Of a DNA stretch of 64,000 bases, positions 12,512-24,807 are shown piece by piece. The stretch spans positions 4,216,001 through 4,280,000 of the forward strand of contig NC_026504.1 in assembly GCF_000182925.2 (NCBI RefSeq), in the 5' to 3' direction. The notes under the pieces were generated by a model that was not told the DNA's origin, searched no databases, and saw only the letters and a list, made by a program, of their open reading frames with translations. How positions within the stretch are numbered: position 1 is the first letter of the stretch; each line of letters opens with the position of its first letter. The position numbers and the translations under genes are program-made. This stretch comes from Neurospora crassa OR74A. Lineage: Eukaryota > Ascomycota > Sordariomycetes > Sordariales > Sordariaceae.

Positions 12512-13504
12512 TTAGTGCCAGAACTCGAAGCCGGTGCGGTTGTCAAAGATCAAGTTCAACCAGCCCGCCAGTCTAATTCCGCCCTTGATAATGCTGCGCT
12601 CAACAACCTCCGTAGCGCCCTTGTAGTAATCACCTCCAATCTCAGTACCGTTCAGCTGGTTGCCAGGAACCTTCATGACGTAGTGGCAGACCTCCTCGTT
12701 TCCGTCCTGAGCCCAAGCGGCAGCCGCGCGCTCGGAAGCCTTCCTGGTGGCGACCGAGTGGTAACGCAACCACCTGCGGACGTCCTTGCGGTACTGGCCC
12801 TGGTTGATCTTGGCGGCGAGGTTGTTGGCCCACCCCAAAAAGTCGGCGCTGGTGATGTTGGCGGCGCTGGTCGGAGGGGAGATGCCGAGCATAGCGTTGG
12901 GGATCGAGGTGTCCCAGGCGGCGTGCAAGTTGGTCTTGTAGCCTTGGAAGGTGACGGTGATGTTGTTGGCTCCCTCGCCGAAGCCTTCGGTGTGCAGAGG
13001 CTGGGCGATATCACCCAAGAAGTGGACGATGAATTTGAGAGCCTGCGCCTTTTGGTCGGCGGTGATGTTCTTCATCTGCACACGCTCGGTCTACAAAACA
13101 TGCCCTGGTTAGTCAATTTGCCCTTCACTCCTACACCATGGCACAGTTTGAGGTCAACTAACGTAGTTCCCGATAGCGGAAACGACACAGCCCTCAGGAG
13201 GGCAGTCCTCCGGGAGGACAAGGTGGCAGCTCTCCGGGGGAGGGCCGTCATGGCCGTTCACGAAATGAAGACCGGCGGACCACGCATTGGCCGCCGACTC
13301 ATAGCGGAAAGAGTCAGCCCACGACGCAATGTTGCCCATATAACTGGTCGAGTTGTCGCCCAAGATGGTCTGGACCTGCTTCACGGTGTTGGGGGTAAGA
13401 TACTGCTGAGCAACAGACGCGACGGTAGCATGGCCGAGCTTGCCCCAGGCGCTGACGGTGGCGGCCTGGAGGAGGACGACGGGGAGGACAACAGAGGTCT
13501 TCAT
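12512..13504 (-). CDS. Secreted S1/P1-type nuclease, 306 aa
   Basis: Zinc-dependent extracellular nuclease that cleaves single-stranded DNA and RNA and may remove 3'-phosphates; its usual role is scavenging nucleotides and phosphate. Exon 1 is 13504-13163 and exon 2 is 13090-12512; the intron (13162-13091, GTTAGT...TAG) joins GNY to TERVQMKN. A signal peptide (residues 1-19) ends just before Trp20, which becomes the N-terminal zinc-ligand Trp typical of the family. Remaining tri-zinc ligands are in place: His25 (WGKLGH), Asp64 (SWADSFR), His80 (LHFVNG), His137 and Asp141 (FIVHFLGD), His147 (QPLHTEGF), His170 and Asp174 (NLHAAWD). Several NxT/S sites suggest N-glycosylation. Length fits the family. 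No defect seen, so it should be active. Confidence 0.96.
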
Positions 13505-14640
13505 GGTGATGGGCGTTCAGGCTGCTGAGGAACAAGAAGAGACTCGGAAACCGTGAGCAGCAGGAAAGCCAGCAATTGCTGGTTCATGGCGCCGGCTACC
13601 ATTTTTAAAGTCAGTCCTTCTACACACGTATTGTAGAAGCGAGCCATCGATATCTGCCGATGCGGTGGCTTGGTGGCAAGCTAGTCGGAGTTGTGTCCAT
13701 GATAGCACTAGGGTTTGCGGGTTGTGGGGTTGATGGACGTCAATAACTCGGATGTCGGATCCCCAAAAAGGCAGCTGCAAAGAAGGCTTGCAATCGGCGC
13801 CGATCATTTCAGGTCCCGATGTTCCAGGTGGACCGCGAGCACGGCACATGCTGCTCGACGCGACAAAGGTGGTGATGCATACAGTTCTAACAGGTACAGT
13901 ACTTGTAAGGTGATATACCTAGGTAGCCTTGAAGATGCAAAGGACAGAAGGCCGGACGAGAAGAGGCACCTAGGTAGGTACACTAGAGGATGGACACTGG
14001 CTACCTGTAGGCATTGTGAGTACTGTACCCGATGCCCACGTGCTGGTTACTCTATCCTTGATTGGCAGGTGCACTAACATCACCCTTGTAGTGTCTTTCG
14101 ACGCTATCGTGGCTATCTGCTCCGACTTTCGCAGTACTATTTGACCTCTTCACAATCCATCACCGTCATCAATCATGTCCTAGGATCCGTGGGACGAATA
14201 CAAGTGGCTCGTTGGCTGGGTTGAAAGTCAATACGTATCTATAATATCGAGCTGCAGTATGCTATCGTTGAACACTGACTTATTATGGCCTTCTGAAGCT
14301 ATTCCCTTGGCCCCGGACGTCCTGCGGCAAACTTTACCAGGGTGTAATAAATTTCTGTGCCGGTCACACAAGACCTTGTCCCGCATGAAGCTTGGGGTTG
14401 TTATCTCGGAAACCCCCAACAGCTCGGAAACACGAATACAAGAGTCGGAAATTCCAAACCCCATAACTACTACAGCACAGCAGGAACGGTACCTAGCCGT
14501 CATGTTCACGCTCGCCGTCTTACAAATAATACTCTCGACTCCTTCAAACACGTTTGAGTCCCAGGCTGCTAGGTGGATAGCGCCAAGTAACAACTGCTGA
14601 TAATCGTACAGAACTACAGATAAGGCGAACTTCACTCTGC
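13505..14640. other. Promoter-side intergenic region, ends at the foldback element
   Basis: Upstream of the S1/P1 nuclease. It contains CCTAGGTAGGTA-type runs (about 13,918-13,980), common in Sordariales intergenic DNA, and no supported gene. Composition is normal up to the palindromic element that begins at 14,641. Confidence 0.55.
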
Positions 14641-15453
14641 CGTTCCCACCGCCAAACGCCAGACCCTATCTTGGCATTTCTTGGCATCAGGCATTTCGGA
14701 CCCCCATCATCTGAGGTATTTTTTCAGGAGTTGGTAGAAGCCCTCGATTTTTCGACTTTAAACGCGTATAATTCCACAGCGCGGACGGCCGCCTAGGTGC
14801 ACCATATATGTTTTGATAGCTCTTTCAACGAGGAATCCGAATTTGAAGTCCGTTTTCGAATACAATAAAGACTCGTAGAGCTATAGGCGAAAATATCCAA
14901 AAATAGTAAAAATCGTAAAAATAAAGTAGAGGTTATATAATAGTATTTAAAAAGACGGATCTAATAATGAAATCTATTTTTAAATATCTTTTATTTTGAA
15001 AGAGAAATAATTAAAAGAAATAAAAGTTAAAATTTGGTTTTTAAATTATATTATAATAAAAAAGAAAGTTACGAAAAAACGGACTTTATATTCGGAATTA
15101 GCGTATTAATTTGTATATAAAAGCCTATAACCTTTACCATATTATACTCTCCAGTCTTTATTTTTTTATAAAATTTAAAATTTTTAAAAAAGTAAATTTG
15201 GAAAAAATATTCTTTTTACTCATTTTCCTTTATATCTTTGTATTAGAGTAGATTAAATACTTTTCTAAGTACTTTCGAATATACTGAATCCGAATTTCAA
15301 ATCTGTTTTTAATTATCTCCACTTTTGGCCGTCATATAGTCGAAAAACTAAATTTTGAATTTTATTTCTTTTAACTATATCTTTACCAAAATAAAAGATA
15401 TTTAAAAAGCAATTTCACTATTAAATCCGTCTTTTTAAAAACTATTATATAAC

Positions 15454-15793
15454 TGTCAGGAGGCTAAGAGCTCGTACACAGAAGCACCTCAGCGGCTGCT
15501 ACTCCCCTTTATTAACCGACGCGTAGGATTACTAATAATAACGCCTATATCGGGTCGGGCTCGCAGGAAGGATAATCCGGCACCGCGCCGAGGCGCTAAA
15601 CTAGTATAAAGCTCTATAATACTCGTTAGCGGATAAATAGAGTTTGTATAAATATAAAAAAGGCTTAATAAAACGTAGTTCATTATAATTAGTAGCTATT
15701 AATATATTTTTAAATTAACCCCTAACTTACCGTCCCCTACGTATAGCTACAATTATAGTTACCTCAACCTACCCTTTACTTACGTTCCTAATA
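15454..15793 (+). repeat. 5' LTR of element 1
   Basis: 340 bp, beginning TGTCAGGAGGCTAAG. It aligns along its length with 24,466-24,807. The copies differ mainly by C/T and G/A transitions, as expected if both were hit by RIP, plus a small indel at the start. The 3' end reads CCTAATA where the other copy has CCTGACA. Confidence 0.92.
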
Positions 15794-16089
15794 AATTAAT
15801 AGCTCTTCCTCTAGGAATTAAACCGGTACTATTAAAATATATATATATAGCAACTAATTTATTTCTTATACTACTAAAGTTATTCCTCGTCCTTCTCGTA
15901 TTACTACCCTTATAATTATTATAATTAAAATAATTTAACCTCCTCCACTTTTATTATAATAATATTAATTTACTGTAGAGTCCGTCGAAGAAGATAATAA
16001 TAAAGATTACCCCCCTACACTGCCCCGGGCTCTCCGTTCGTACCCCTAAATCTCGGAAACTAATAAATTCGTATGTAAATAATAATTAT

Positions 16090-17230
16090 TCGAGTCTCGG
16101 TTCGCCGTAATCAAACTCCTCCTTAATTATTTCCCTTCGTATATATTTTAGTAAAAATAATTCGCTTTCGTAGGCCTCGCTAAATAAAATTCTGTAGGAA
16201 ACTACTCCCCTATCCCTACCGGGTTCTATTATTAGGATTACTTCTTCTATAATTAAATTCGTATTTCTACTATAATTCCCCTTATTACCCCTTCGTTAGC
16301 GGCTATTACTATAGTTACTCCTTTACTAACTGTAGCTACGCTAGTCCATATTAAATACCGTTCTAAATACAATATTACCAAATTTACTAGCAAAAACTTC
16401 TTATAATTATAGAATTACTTCTATAACGTCGATATATATTTCTAAGAGTACCCCCGTACTTCCCTCTCGTTCGCTATTAATTATATTGAAGGTAATTCTA
16501 AAAATATATAAATTAAATATATATTAGTTTTTTATAGTAAGTTTAGGTATAATATTATTTATAATGTGCCTACGTAGAACGACCTCCGTATTTTCTTAGA
16601 AACCGAATATAATAGTAATACCTAAACTATTAAATAATCTACTTTTAATAAATTTAAATATATATAGTAAAGCGCTTTAGAAACCGTTTATAACTTCTAT
16701 AACCGCTATTATACCGAAGAATTTAATTTATTATATAATTAACTAGAATATATTCGGATTATTATTTAAATTAATTAATTGTATTCCCTTTTTAAATAAA
16801 GTATCCTTTTAATAGCTAATATTAATACAATAAATAAAGTAGTAACGTACGTAGAATAGTTAGAAGGTTTAGAGAATATCGAATTATCTATATTATATTA
16901 CTAAAACTAAATATTTTTAAAGTATATTCCGTCGTCTTTTTCATTTTCGTACCCTCCTACTTCCTCTTCGAATATTCCTTCTTAATTGTCCTATAGTAAT
17001 AACCCCTCCGATTTTCCCTATCGCCCCCTTACTATTTTCTAAATAAATCCTAATTTTATTTATTCCCTTTATCGTTAGAAAGGCTATACGTATAGCTAGT
17101 ATACCTAGCTAAAACTATTAAATACCTACTATAAATATAGTATAATAGGTTATTTTATAGCGGTATACCCGAATTAAACCTATTATAATTATAATTAAAT
17201 TGGTTATTTAGTACGGAATTACCCTATTCC
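16090..17230 (+). pseudogene. gag remnant of element 1
   Basis: Broken plus-strand reading frame upstream of pol, with gag-like helices and a zinc knuckle near 17,181-17,222 whose CX2CX4HX4C spacing is kept although Cys and His codons now read Tyr (TAT/TAC), exactly the RIP transitions. Many stops interrupt it. Its ends are approximate. Confidence 0.6.
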
Positions 17231-17699
17231 TATAAGTATTCCGTTGTACGGAGCGAATATTAAACTAATTGCGGCTAGAGTAGCGGCTGTAATTACTTAG
17301 AATAATGTAAGTAGATTATAAATATACTTAGAAATAAGGTTATTAATAAGGATTTATAGAAATTAGTAAAGTATACGAGGGTTAATAAATTCGGATACAG
17401 AGTTAAATTTAATTAATAGGTATCTATTTTTATCGGACGTAAAAATTAATCTAGTACCCTATCGTCTTATTAATTTCTCCCTTCAATTTATTCTTATATA
17501 TAATATAATTACCTATTTTATTAAAATATATAACTCCTATAATATTAAACGGATAAAGCGAATTACTTTTACTATAATTAAATCCCCGGTTATAAAAATT
17601 ATCTTTAGTTACCCCTAATTTTATAAGTAGAACCCTAATATTAATTAATAGCAATAGTTATTTTAATTTCGTATTAAAGCTAACAATTTTATATTAAAT

Positions 17700-20600
17700 A
17701 TAGTACCAACGAAGGAAGTATATAACGTTGCAACTATCCTAGCGGGGCCTCGGTAGGATTTAATTCTATTATTAAACCTTCGGGAAATAATAAAGGTAGA
17801 AGAGGGTTTCTACCCTCCCGTATATATAAATATCCTATTCGAAATCCCCTCTTCCTTAGCATTAGAATTTATAGCCCTACTTATTATAATAGAATTAGCC
17901 AAATCGCTTTCGGTCCCTACCCCCCTAGTAAAGGTTTTTCGAATAGTATTTAATAGCATCTACCCTACCCTAGTACCCCCTACGGAATTAGCGCTACTAT
18001 AACCTTTAGAATTACTAAAGGAAATAGAAGGCGAATTCGCCGTCCCTAAGCCGGTTATCCCGCCAGAATACGAAGAATTCCAATCGGTATTCGAAATTTT
18101 AATTATACCCCTACCCTAATATAACCAATTAGAATATTATATTAATTTAATCAAAAGGGAATTAGTACTTTAAGGATTAATTTATATATTAAATATTAAA
18201 GAATTAAAAGTATTATACAAATAATTAACGGAAATACTCTAGAAAGGATAAATTCGTCCCTCTATTAGCCTAATAAGCGCCTCTATTATCTTTATTCTAA
18301 AGAAGGGTAGAAAATTAAAGCTCTATATTAATTTTAGGGCGTTAAATAAGGTTATAAAGAAGAATCGGACAGCGTTACCCTTTATTTAAGAAATTCTCGA
18401 TTAATTATTATTAGTTAAAGTCTTTATAAAATTAGATTTGAAAAATATATACTATAGAATTCGGATTTAAGAAGGAAATAAAGAGAAGACGGCATTTTAT
18501 ATAAAGTATAGGTACTATAAATTTTTAATTATACCGATAAGATTAATAAACGCACTAGTAATATTTTAAACGTATATTAATAATATATTAATAAGGCTAA
18601 TAAATATAATATATATTATTTACTTTAATAATATCCTAATTTATAGTAAGAACGAAGAAGACTACATTAACTACATTAAGGAAGTCCTTCAACAATTGTA
18701 AAATTATAACCTCTACGTAAATTTAAATAAGTACGAATTTTATATAAAATAGGTATTATTCTTAGAATATATCGTCTCCCCGGAAGGCGTATCGATAGAT
18801 TTAAAGAGGGTGGTAGTAATTACAGAATAGGAGGCCCTAATAAACATTTATAATATCCAAGTCTTTCTAAGGTTTATAGGGTTCTATCAACGCTTTATAA
18901 TATTATATTCTAAAGTAATTATACCCCTAACGGAATTATTAAAGGGGAATAAATAGAAGCTATTCGAACTTATAGTAGAAGTAGAAGAAGCGTTCAAGGA
19001 ATTTAAAAAGCTATTTTAGGAAACTCTTATATTATATTATTTCGACCTAGTATTATAAATTTAAATAAAGATAAATATATTAGATTTTATAATTAGGGTA
19101 GTTCTTATATAGTTATATAGTAATAAGTAGTACCTAGTAGCTTTCTTCTTAAAAAAGAAATTATTAGAGGAAATTAAGTATAGGGTTGGGAATAAAGAGC
19201 TATTAGTAATTATAGGAACGTTGAAGGCGTAGAAGTAATATTTATTATATATAAATAAACTATTCCTAGTAATTATAAATTACTTAAATTTATAGTATTT
19301 TCGAAATAAAGAACGGACGAATACGAAGTAAAATCGGTAGGTATTAAAATTAATAGTATATAATTTTAAAATTGAATATTATCTAAGAAAATTAAATTCG
19401 GCGGATAAGCTATTAAAGAAGCTATAGTTATAAGGGGAAGAACCGGAGGTAGGGGGCGATTATTTATTAATAAAGGTTATCGAAGGGAGCGAAAAAAAGG
19501 GTTGGGCGATAAAGGAAAGTCGAATATTAAGGGCGCTAGTAAAACGGGTAATTTTAATTAGAAAGAAGGTTTAAAGGACGGTAATAAAAGAAAAGGAATA
19601 GTAATAGAATATAAGCGAAATAGAAGAGGGTTGGACATTAAAGGACGAAAAGGTCGAATTGCGGGAAGAAAAGTAGAGTTTATAAGGGGAGGACGAATTA
19701 AATAGGAAGGAGAGGAAGTAAAAGGAAATCGAGGGTAATAGCGGAAAGGATAGAGTAATAAGGAAGAGGGTAAGGTTTATAAGCGAAATTATTACTAAAT
19801 TAGAGAGGGAGAACGAAGGTATTATTATAGGAAATATCGGCGGGTATATAGTAGTAGCGAGAGTACGGTAGGATAAAGAATAATTATTATTATTAGGGTA
19901 ATAATTATTAGAAACGTAGAAAGAAGACCTATTTATTATTAAGGAAGTATAGAAAAATAGCGAAGGGGGGAGACGAACAAAGAATTAGAAGATAGGGGAA
20001 GATGGAACGCTATAGTATTAATATTAAATTTATATCCTAGAACGGATACGGACTAAACTACTCTATACCTATTATAATATAGTAATAACTAAATACCCGG
20101 GCTAAAAAAAAACGTTAAAACGTATTAATTAATTCTATTACTAACCTACTATTATAACCGACGTTAAATTATACGTCCGCGAATATTTAGTATACTAAAA
20201 GGCTAAACTATATAACTACCGGCTATACGGGCTATTAAAGTTGCTACCTATCCCTACTATCCCTTAATAAAATATTTCGTACAATTTTATTACTGAAGTA
20301 CTAAAATTATTTAACCCTATATTTAATCGGACCTACAATATAATCCTTATTATTATTAATTATTTTACTAAATACGCCCTATATATCCCTATATAAAAGA
20401 CAATTAATACCCGGTAATTTATATTCCTCTTTTAATAAAACGTTTTCTAGTAATTTAGCCTCCCGAATTTTATTATATCGGATAAAGGTAGCCTATTTAT
20501 AAACTAATTTTAAAAAATTTACTACGAATTCCTAAATATCTATAAATACTTTAATATAACCTAATACCCCTAAACGGACAAATAAACAGAAAAGTAAAAT

Positions 20601-21340
20601 TAGAATTTAAAATTATACCTTCGGATCTTCTACAATATAGAATAGGTTAATTAGGCCGAAAAAATTATATTAGTATAGTAAACGTATAATAATTATTTCT
20701 ATACTACTATCGGAAAATCCCCTTCGGAGCTACTCTTCGAGTATTATCTTCGGGGACCGGCGGATCCGGAACAAGGGCGGAGGACAGTCCTACCGATAGT
20801 AGCTACTAATTAAATTAATAAGCTACTTCGTAAGTAGTTAAAAGTTGTAGTAGCCTTAGAGGTTATTAATTAAAGGTATATAAAATAATATAATAAAGCC
20901 CGGAAACTAAAGGAGTTCGACGTCGGAAATTAGGTTTTATTTAATACGAAATACATTAAATAATACTACTTAAATACTAAATTAGTAAATAAATTTTTAA
21001 GACCTTTTTAAATTACTAAGGTTATTAGGGAGAAGAAGATAGTATACCGATTTATATTCCCTACGCATTACCAAATCTACTTAATATTCTTTATTATTCT
21101 ACTAAAACTATACTATAAGGATCCTATTACAGTAGTACTATAAAGGGAAGTTGTAGATATTAAGGAGGATAATATTTAGTACGAAATTGAAGCGATTGTA
21201 AAGTATCGTAAATCCGGCTACTAACGTTAATTTTAAGTTAAATAGAAGGGGTATCTAGACAACGAAAATTCGTAGGTTTTGCGTAAGGATATAAATTACC
21301 CGGACCTACTTAAAGAATACGAAATTAAGGAAATATAATA
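17700..21340 (+). pseudogene. pol remnant of element 1 (protease, RT, RNase H, integrase, chromodomain)
   Basis: Reverse transcriptase lies at about 18,060-18,900: the fragment LINFRALNK precedes the catalytic YxDD box, which now reads YFNN (about 18,621-18,632), both Asp changed to Asn. RNase H follows to about 19,300, then a purine-rich linker (19,430-20,010) and an integrase region to about 20,850. A chromodomain is clear at about 21,183-21,310 (YEIEAIVKYRKSGY, then KGYLDNENS with stops at former Trp/Gln codons), placing the element among chromoviruses. All parts contain stops, so no product is made. Confidence 0.8.
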
Positions 21341-21429
21341 GCAGTATACTAGCGGTAGGCTAATTACTAAATTAATAAGGGTTAGCTAAATAATAGAAGG
21401 AGAATAGCGATTGTTAGAAATATAGAATA

Positions 21430-21660
21430 GAGACGTAAAATATAGATATAAAACGTAAGACGTAGACGTAAGACGCAAACGCAAGACGTAAAACGTAGAC
21501 GTAAAACATAGACGTAAAACGTAAAACGTAAACATAAAACGCAGACGTAGGACGTAGACGTAAGGCGTAGAGTAGAAACGTAAAATGTAAATATAAGACG
21601 TAGATGTAAGATATAAAACGTAAACGTAAGATATAGAAATAAGGTATAAAGCAAATATAT
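21430..21660 (+). repeat. Tandem hexamer/dodecamer repeat (GTAAAACGTAGAC-like)
   Basis: Dozens of degenerate copies of units such as GTAAAACGTAGAC, GTAAGACGTAGAC and AAACGTAAAC immediately follow the chromodomain remnant of element 1. Long minus-strand frames over it are low-complexity by-products. Confidence 0.8.
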
Positions 21661-21884
21661 AAAAGTAAAAATATAAAATTAAAAATATAAAGTAAAGATG
21701 TAAGTAGAAATATAAAAATAGAGACGTAAAGCGGAGACGTAAAATAGAGACAATAAATAGAATAAAAGATAGGAAGGGAAGGTAATTTAATTTAATGTAA
21801 GATACTAATAAAGCGCTAAGTAGAGTATAGCCCGTATTTTCCATTATTGCCCTAAACGAAAAAATCCTTAGCGGCATCCGCTAT

Positions 21885-21952
21885 TATTAATATAGGATTG
21901 GAACCTACGACCTTAAGAGGAATATTCCTATGTACTACTGTACTTATTAATA
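21885..21952 (-). pseudogene. tRNA-like sequence, probable tRNA relic
   Basis: On the minus strand, a 7-bp acceptor stem (TATTAAT with ATTAATA), an AGGTC variable region and a T-arm (GTAGG-TTCCAAT-CCTAT) are in tRNA order and spacing. The D-arm is too short (GTAC-AGTA-GTAC), and the anticodon arm is ambiguous. It may be a RIP-degraded tRNA copy or the head of a tRNA-derived short element within element 1. It could also be chance. Confidence 0.3.
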
Positions 21953-22509
21953 ATATTTATAAATACTACCTTATACTATTTATTTATAATCTTCCTATAT
22001 AAATTCTAATAATTCGTCTAACTTTCTATCTAGCGATGCCAATTTCCTATTAACCGACTAACGCCAAGGACTACAACTATAATCGGGGGAGGGGGGGATA
22101 TAAGTAGGAGTATTCGGCGTAGAAATATTTATAAGGGAGTTAGGGGGGGCCGCTGGATTAATATTAATATTAGTATTACTAATACTATAGTAGCTTAATT
22201 TCGAGTAGCCTTTATAATTGAAGTTGGGAGTATAAAATATCCTAAGCAATATTATAGGGAAACTATTATTAATTAAACGTATTTATATTATAATTTAAAA
22301 CGCCGCTGTAGAATAATATAATTATTATAAGAGGGGGGTAGGTAAGGGGCTATCGGTATTAATAAGGCGTATAATTTCAACCGCTATATTCTATATAGCG
22401 TTCTATAAATTATAAATACCGTAAGGGACTTCGAATATGTAGCGGCGTATTGTTAACGAACATTGCGATTTCTCGTTGAACTTTAGAAGGAAAAGACGTT
22501 AGCGAAGTG

Positions 22510-22544
<35 letters not shown>
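22510..22544 (+). repeat. Poly-A tract of 35 bases inside element 1
   Basis: Uninterrupted A run after GCGAAGTG, between pol and the 3' LTR. It could mark the tail of a small retroposed sequence nested in the element, or be a plain homopolymer. Confidence 0.85.
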
Positions 22545-22546
<2 letters not shown>

Positions 22547-22649
22547 CGTACTTTTAATCTAGTAGGTATTCTAGCTAATTAATTCAAAAACTTCGCGTAA
22601 GTTTAAGGTTAGAACGTTTACGAACGCTTGGGCTAAAGTGATATTATAT

Positions 22650-23440
22650 TCTAAGTAAATAAAAGGATGGATATTATTAGAATATAGGAAAGAGAATAGC
22701 CGGGTAAGGGTTAGTAATAAGTATAGGGTAAAAGGAGGAGGAGGACGGGGTGGAAAAAGGAAAATAGAGAGGGGGAATAAATATACTAATTAAGCATATT
22801 AGGGAGGCGGGGATTAATATATAAATATATAATAATAAGGTATATATCCGGGGGGGGGGCCGGTGCGGGCGAGGGGGGGGCGGATATAGTAGTAAAGGTA
22901 AGGATAGGAAGAAGAAGAAGAGGAGAAGCGAAGAGGGTAGGTAGAAGGGGCGTTATATAAATGAAGGAGGAGGTCCTTATATAAATATAAATTAAAGTAA
23001 GCGAATATAATTTTAGGTAGGCAAGTATAAAATAACGTAGGGTAAGAAGAGCGTTAAATAATTATATAAGTAGTAAGAGGGGGTAAATAAAAGGATAAAA
23101 TAAAAGTAATAGCTAAAAGGGGAAGGATAAGACGATTAAATAGTAGTAGCGGCTATAAAAGGGTAAAAGAGAAAAGTAGAAAATAGGAAGGTATATAATT
23201 CGGATTATAATAAGGAAAGCAGGGGTAGTAGTTAGGAATTATATTATTAGAATAAAAAGAATAATATAAAAAACGAAGTAAGGGTAATAGGAAGGTAATT
23301 AGGAAGGAATAATACAAGTAAAGGAAGTTTACGGAGGAAGTAATATATAGAATTATAAGAAGCGAAGGAAGGAAATAAAGGTCCTAAGGACGGAACCTAT
23401 AGGGAGGGGAATTATATTTAAGTATTATAATAGATCGTAG
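22650..23440 (+). repeat. Purine-rich non-coding segment of element 1
   Basis: Strongly G/A-biased plus strand with long G runs (22,850-22,880) and GAAGAAGAAG runs. Parts (AGGGGCGTTATATAAATGAAGG... GGTCCTTA near 22,945-22,980) resemble a segment near 53,775-53,815, between the LINE body and gypsy element 2 pol. Around 23,385-23,420 it holds AAGGACGGAACCTATAGGGAGGGG, a near copy of the polypurine tract just upstream of the 3' LTR (about 24,438-24,465). Confidence 0.6.
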
Positions 23441-23739
23441 TAGGCGTAAATAATTAAATAGAAAATAATTTACGAGAAGAGCCTTAGGATTTAATTACGT
23501 AGGTATTACATAGTAGGTATAAATAACAGAGGGTACCCTATAAGAGTATTAGGCTACGCTACGAGCGTAAATAATAGAGAATGTCCGGTAAGAGGAATTA
23601 TAGAATATAATTATATTAGTATTTTAAAGTATTTACTAATACTTTTAAGTTCGGCGTAGTATTCTTCGTTAAGTAAAATAATACTTACTACCTTATATAT
23701 TTATAGGACGATAGTTTTAGTAATAATCGGGAATCCGAC

Positions 23740-24258
23740 TAACTTTATAAATTTAATACTAGTTTTATATCCGTATTAGAATTTATAAAAATAAATATTA
23801 CAATACTAATATTCTAGCGGGCGGAACGCTAGTACTTTAAATCTAATATTAGTTTCATATCTATATTAAAATTTATAAGAATAGATATTATAATATTAAT
23901 ATTCTAGTGGGCGGTACGCTAAATAGTTGGATTTAATATTAATTTCGTATCCGCGCTAGAATTTAGGAAGATAGATATTATAATACCGATATTCTAGCGG
24001 GCAGTTCGCTATATTTAGAGTTTGTAAGAATAAATATTATAATACCAATATTTTAATAGGCGGTTTTGTATCCGTATTCGGAGTTTATAAGAATAGATAT
24101 TATAATACTAATATTCTAGCGGGCGGCTCGCTATATTTAGAGCTTATAAAAATAGATATTACAATACCGATATTCGAGCGGGCGGCTTTATATCCGTATT
24201 TAGAACTTAAGAGAAGGAATATTATAATATTAATATTTTAGCGGGCGGTTCGCCGGTA
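23740..24258 (+). repeat. Minisatellite with ATATTCTAGCGGGCGG core, about 7 units
   Basis: Degenerate tandem units of about 67-95 bp share GAATAGATATTATAATAC and TATTCTAGCGGGCGG(T/C)TCGCT. It sits between pol and the 3' LTR of element 1. Units differ mainly by transitions and by presence of a TATCCGTATT... segment. Confidence 0.85.
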
Positions 24259-24465
24259 GCGAAGCGGCTATAATATCTAGGATATAGCGTTAATAACTAT
24301 TACGAGTAACGGTTTACTAGAATTAAAGGGTAAAAATATTACACCTTCGCTAGTAATATAATTTAATAATATTACAATAGTATAATACTAACGCCTTCCG
24401 TTATTTAATTAAAATTTACTATAAAGCGTAAAAATTCTAAGGACAGAACCTATAAAGGGGGGGGT

Positions 24466-24807
24466 TGTATTAAGAGGCTAAGAATTCGTATATAGAAGTA
24501 CTTTAATAGCTACTACTCCCCTTCGTTAACTAACGTATAGGATTACTAATAATAACGCTTATATCGGGTCGGGCTCGTAGGAAGGATAATCCGGCACTGT
24601 GCTGAAGCGCTAAATTAGTACGAAGCTTTATAATGCTCGTTAGCGGATGAATAGAGTTTGTATAAGTATAAAAGAGGTTCAACGAAGTGTAATTTATTAT
24701 AGTTGGTAATTATTAATATATTTTTGGATTAACCCCTAATTTACCGTCCCCTATGTGTGGCTACGACCGTAGTCACCTCAGCCTGCCCTTCACTTACGTT
24801 CCTGACA
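24466..24807 (+). repeat. 3' LTR of element 1
   Basis: 342 bp, beginning TGTATTAAGAGGC and ending CCTGACA. A G-rich polypurine tract (GGGGGGGG) lies directly before it. The last 80 bp retain more CpA/TpG (for example GTAGTCACCTCAGCCTGCCC) than the 5' copy, so RIP load is uneven. Confidence 0.92.

Larger units (their letters stand above)
15454..24807 (+). mobile_element. RIP-degraded Ty3/Gypsy chromovirus-type LTR retrotransposon (element 1)
   Basis: Bounded by direct LTRs (15,454-15,793 and 24,466-24,807) with terminal TGTCAGG...CCTGACA and flanked by the 5-bp duplication ATAAC (15,449-15,453 and 24,808-24,812). The order gag, protease, reverse transcriptase, RNase H, integrase, chromodomain is recognisable on the plus strand, so this is the Ty3/Gypsy arrangement. 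Every frame is broken by TAA/TAG stops at former Gln codons, and catalytic residues are changed by C-to-T or G-to-A transitions. About 3.1 kb of non-coding sequence with tandem repeats separates pol from the 3' LTR, unusually long for the family. The element is dead but well delimited. Confidence 0.92.

Noticed and set aside
12515-13528. 337-codon plus-strand open frame over the S1/P1 nuclease
   Set aside because: It is antisense to a gene with all zinc ligands and a good intron, and it has no domain of its own.
21382-21877. Minus-strand frames of 90-163 codons over the hexamer array
   Set aside because: Their repetitive Tyr/Leu/Phe sequence is just the translation of the tandem repeat.
23740-24258. 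Possible CRISPR-like array (repeated GCGGGCGG core with variable spacers)
   Set aside because: Units are degenerate along their whole length and of uneven size, in a fungal retrotransposon; it is a minisatellite.
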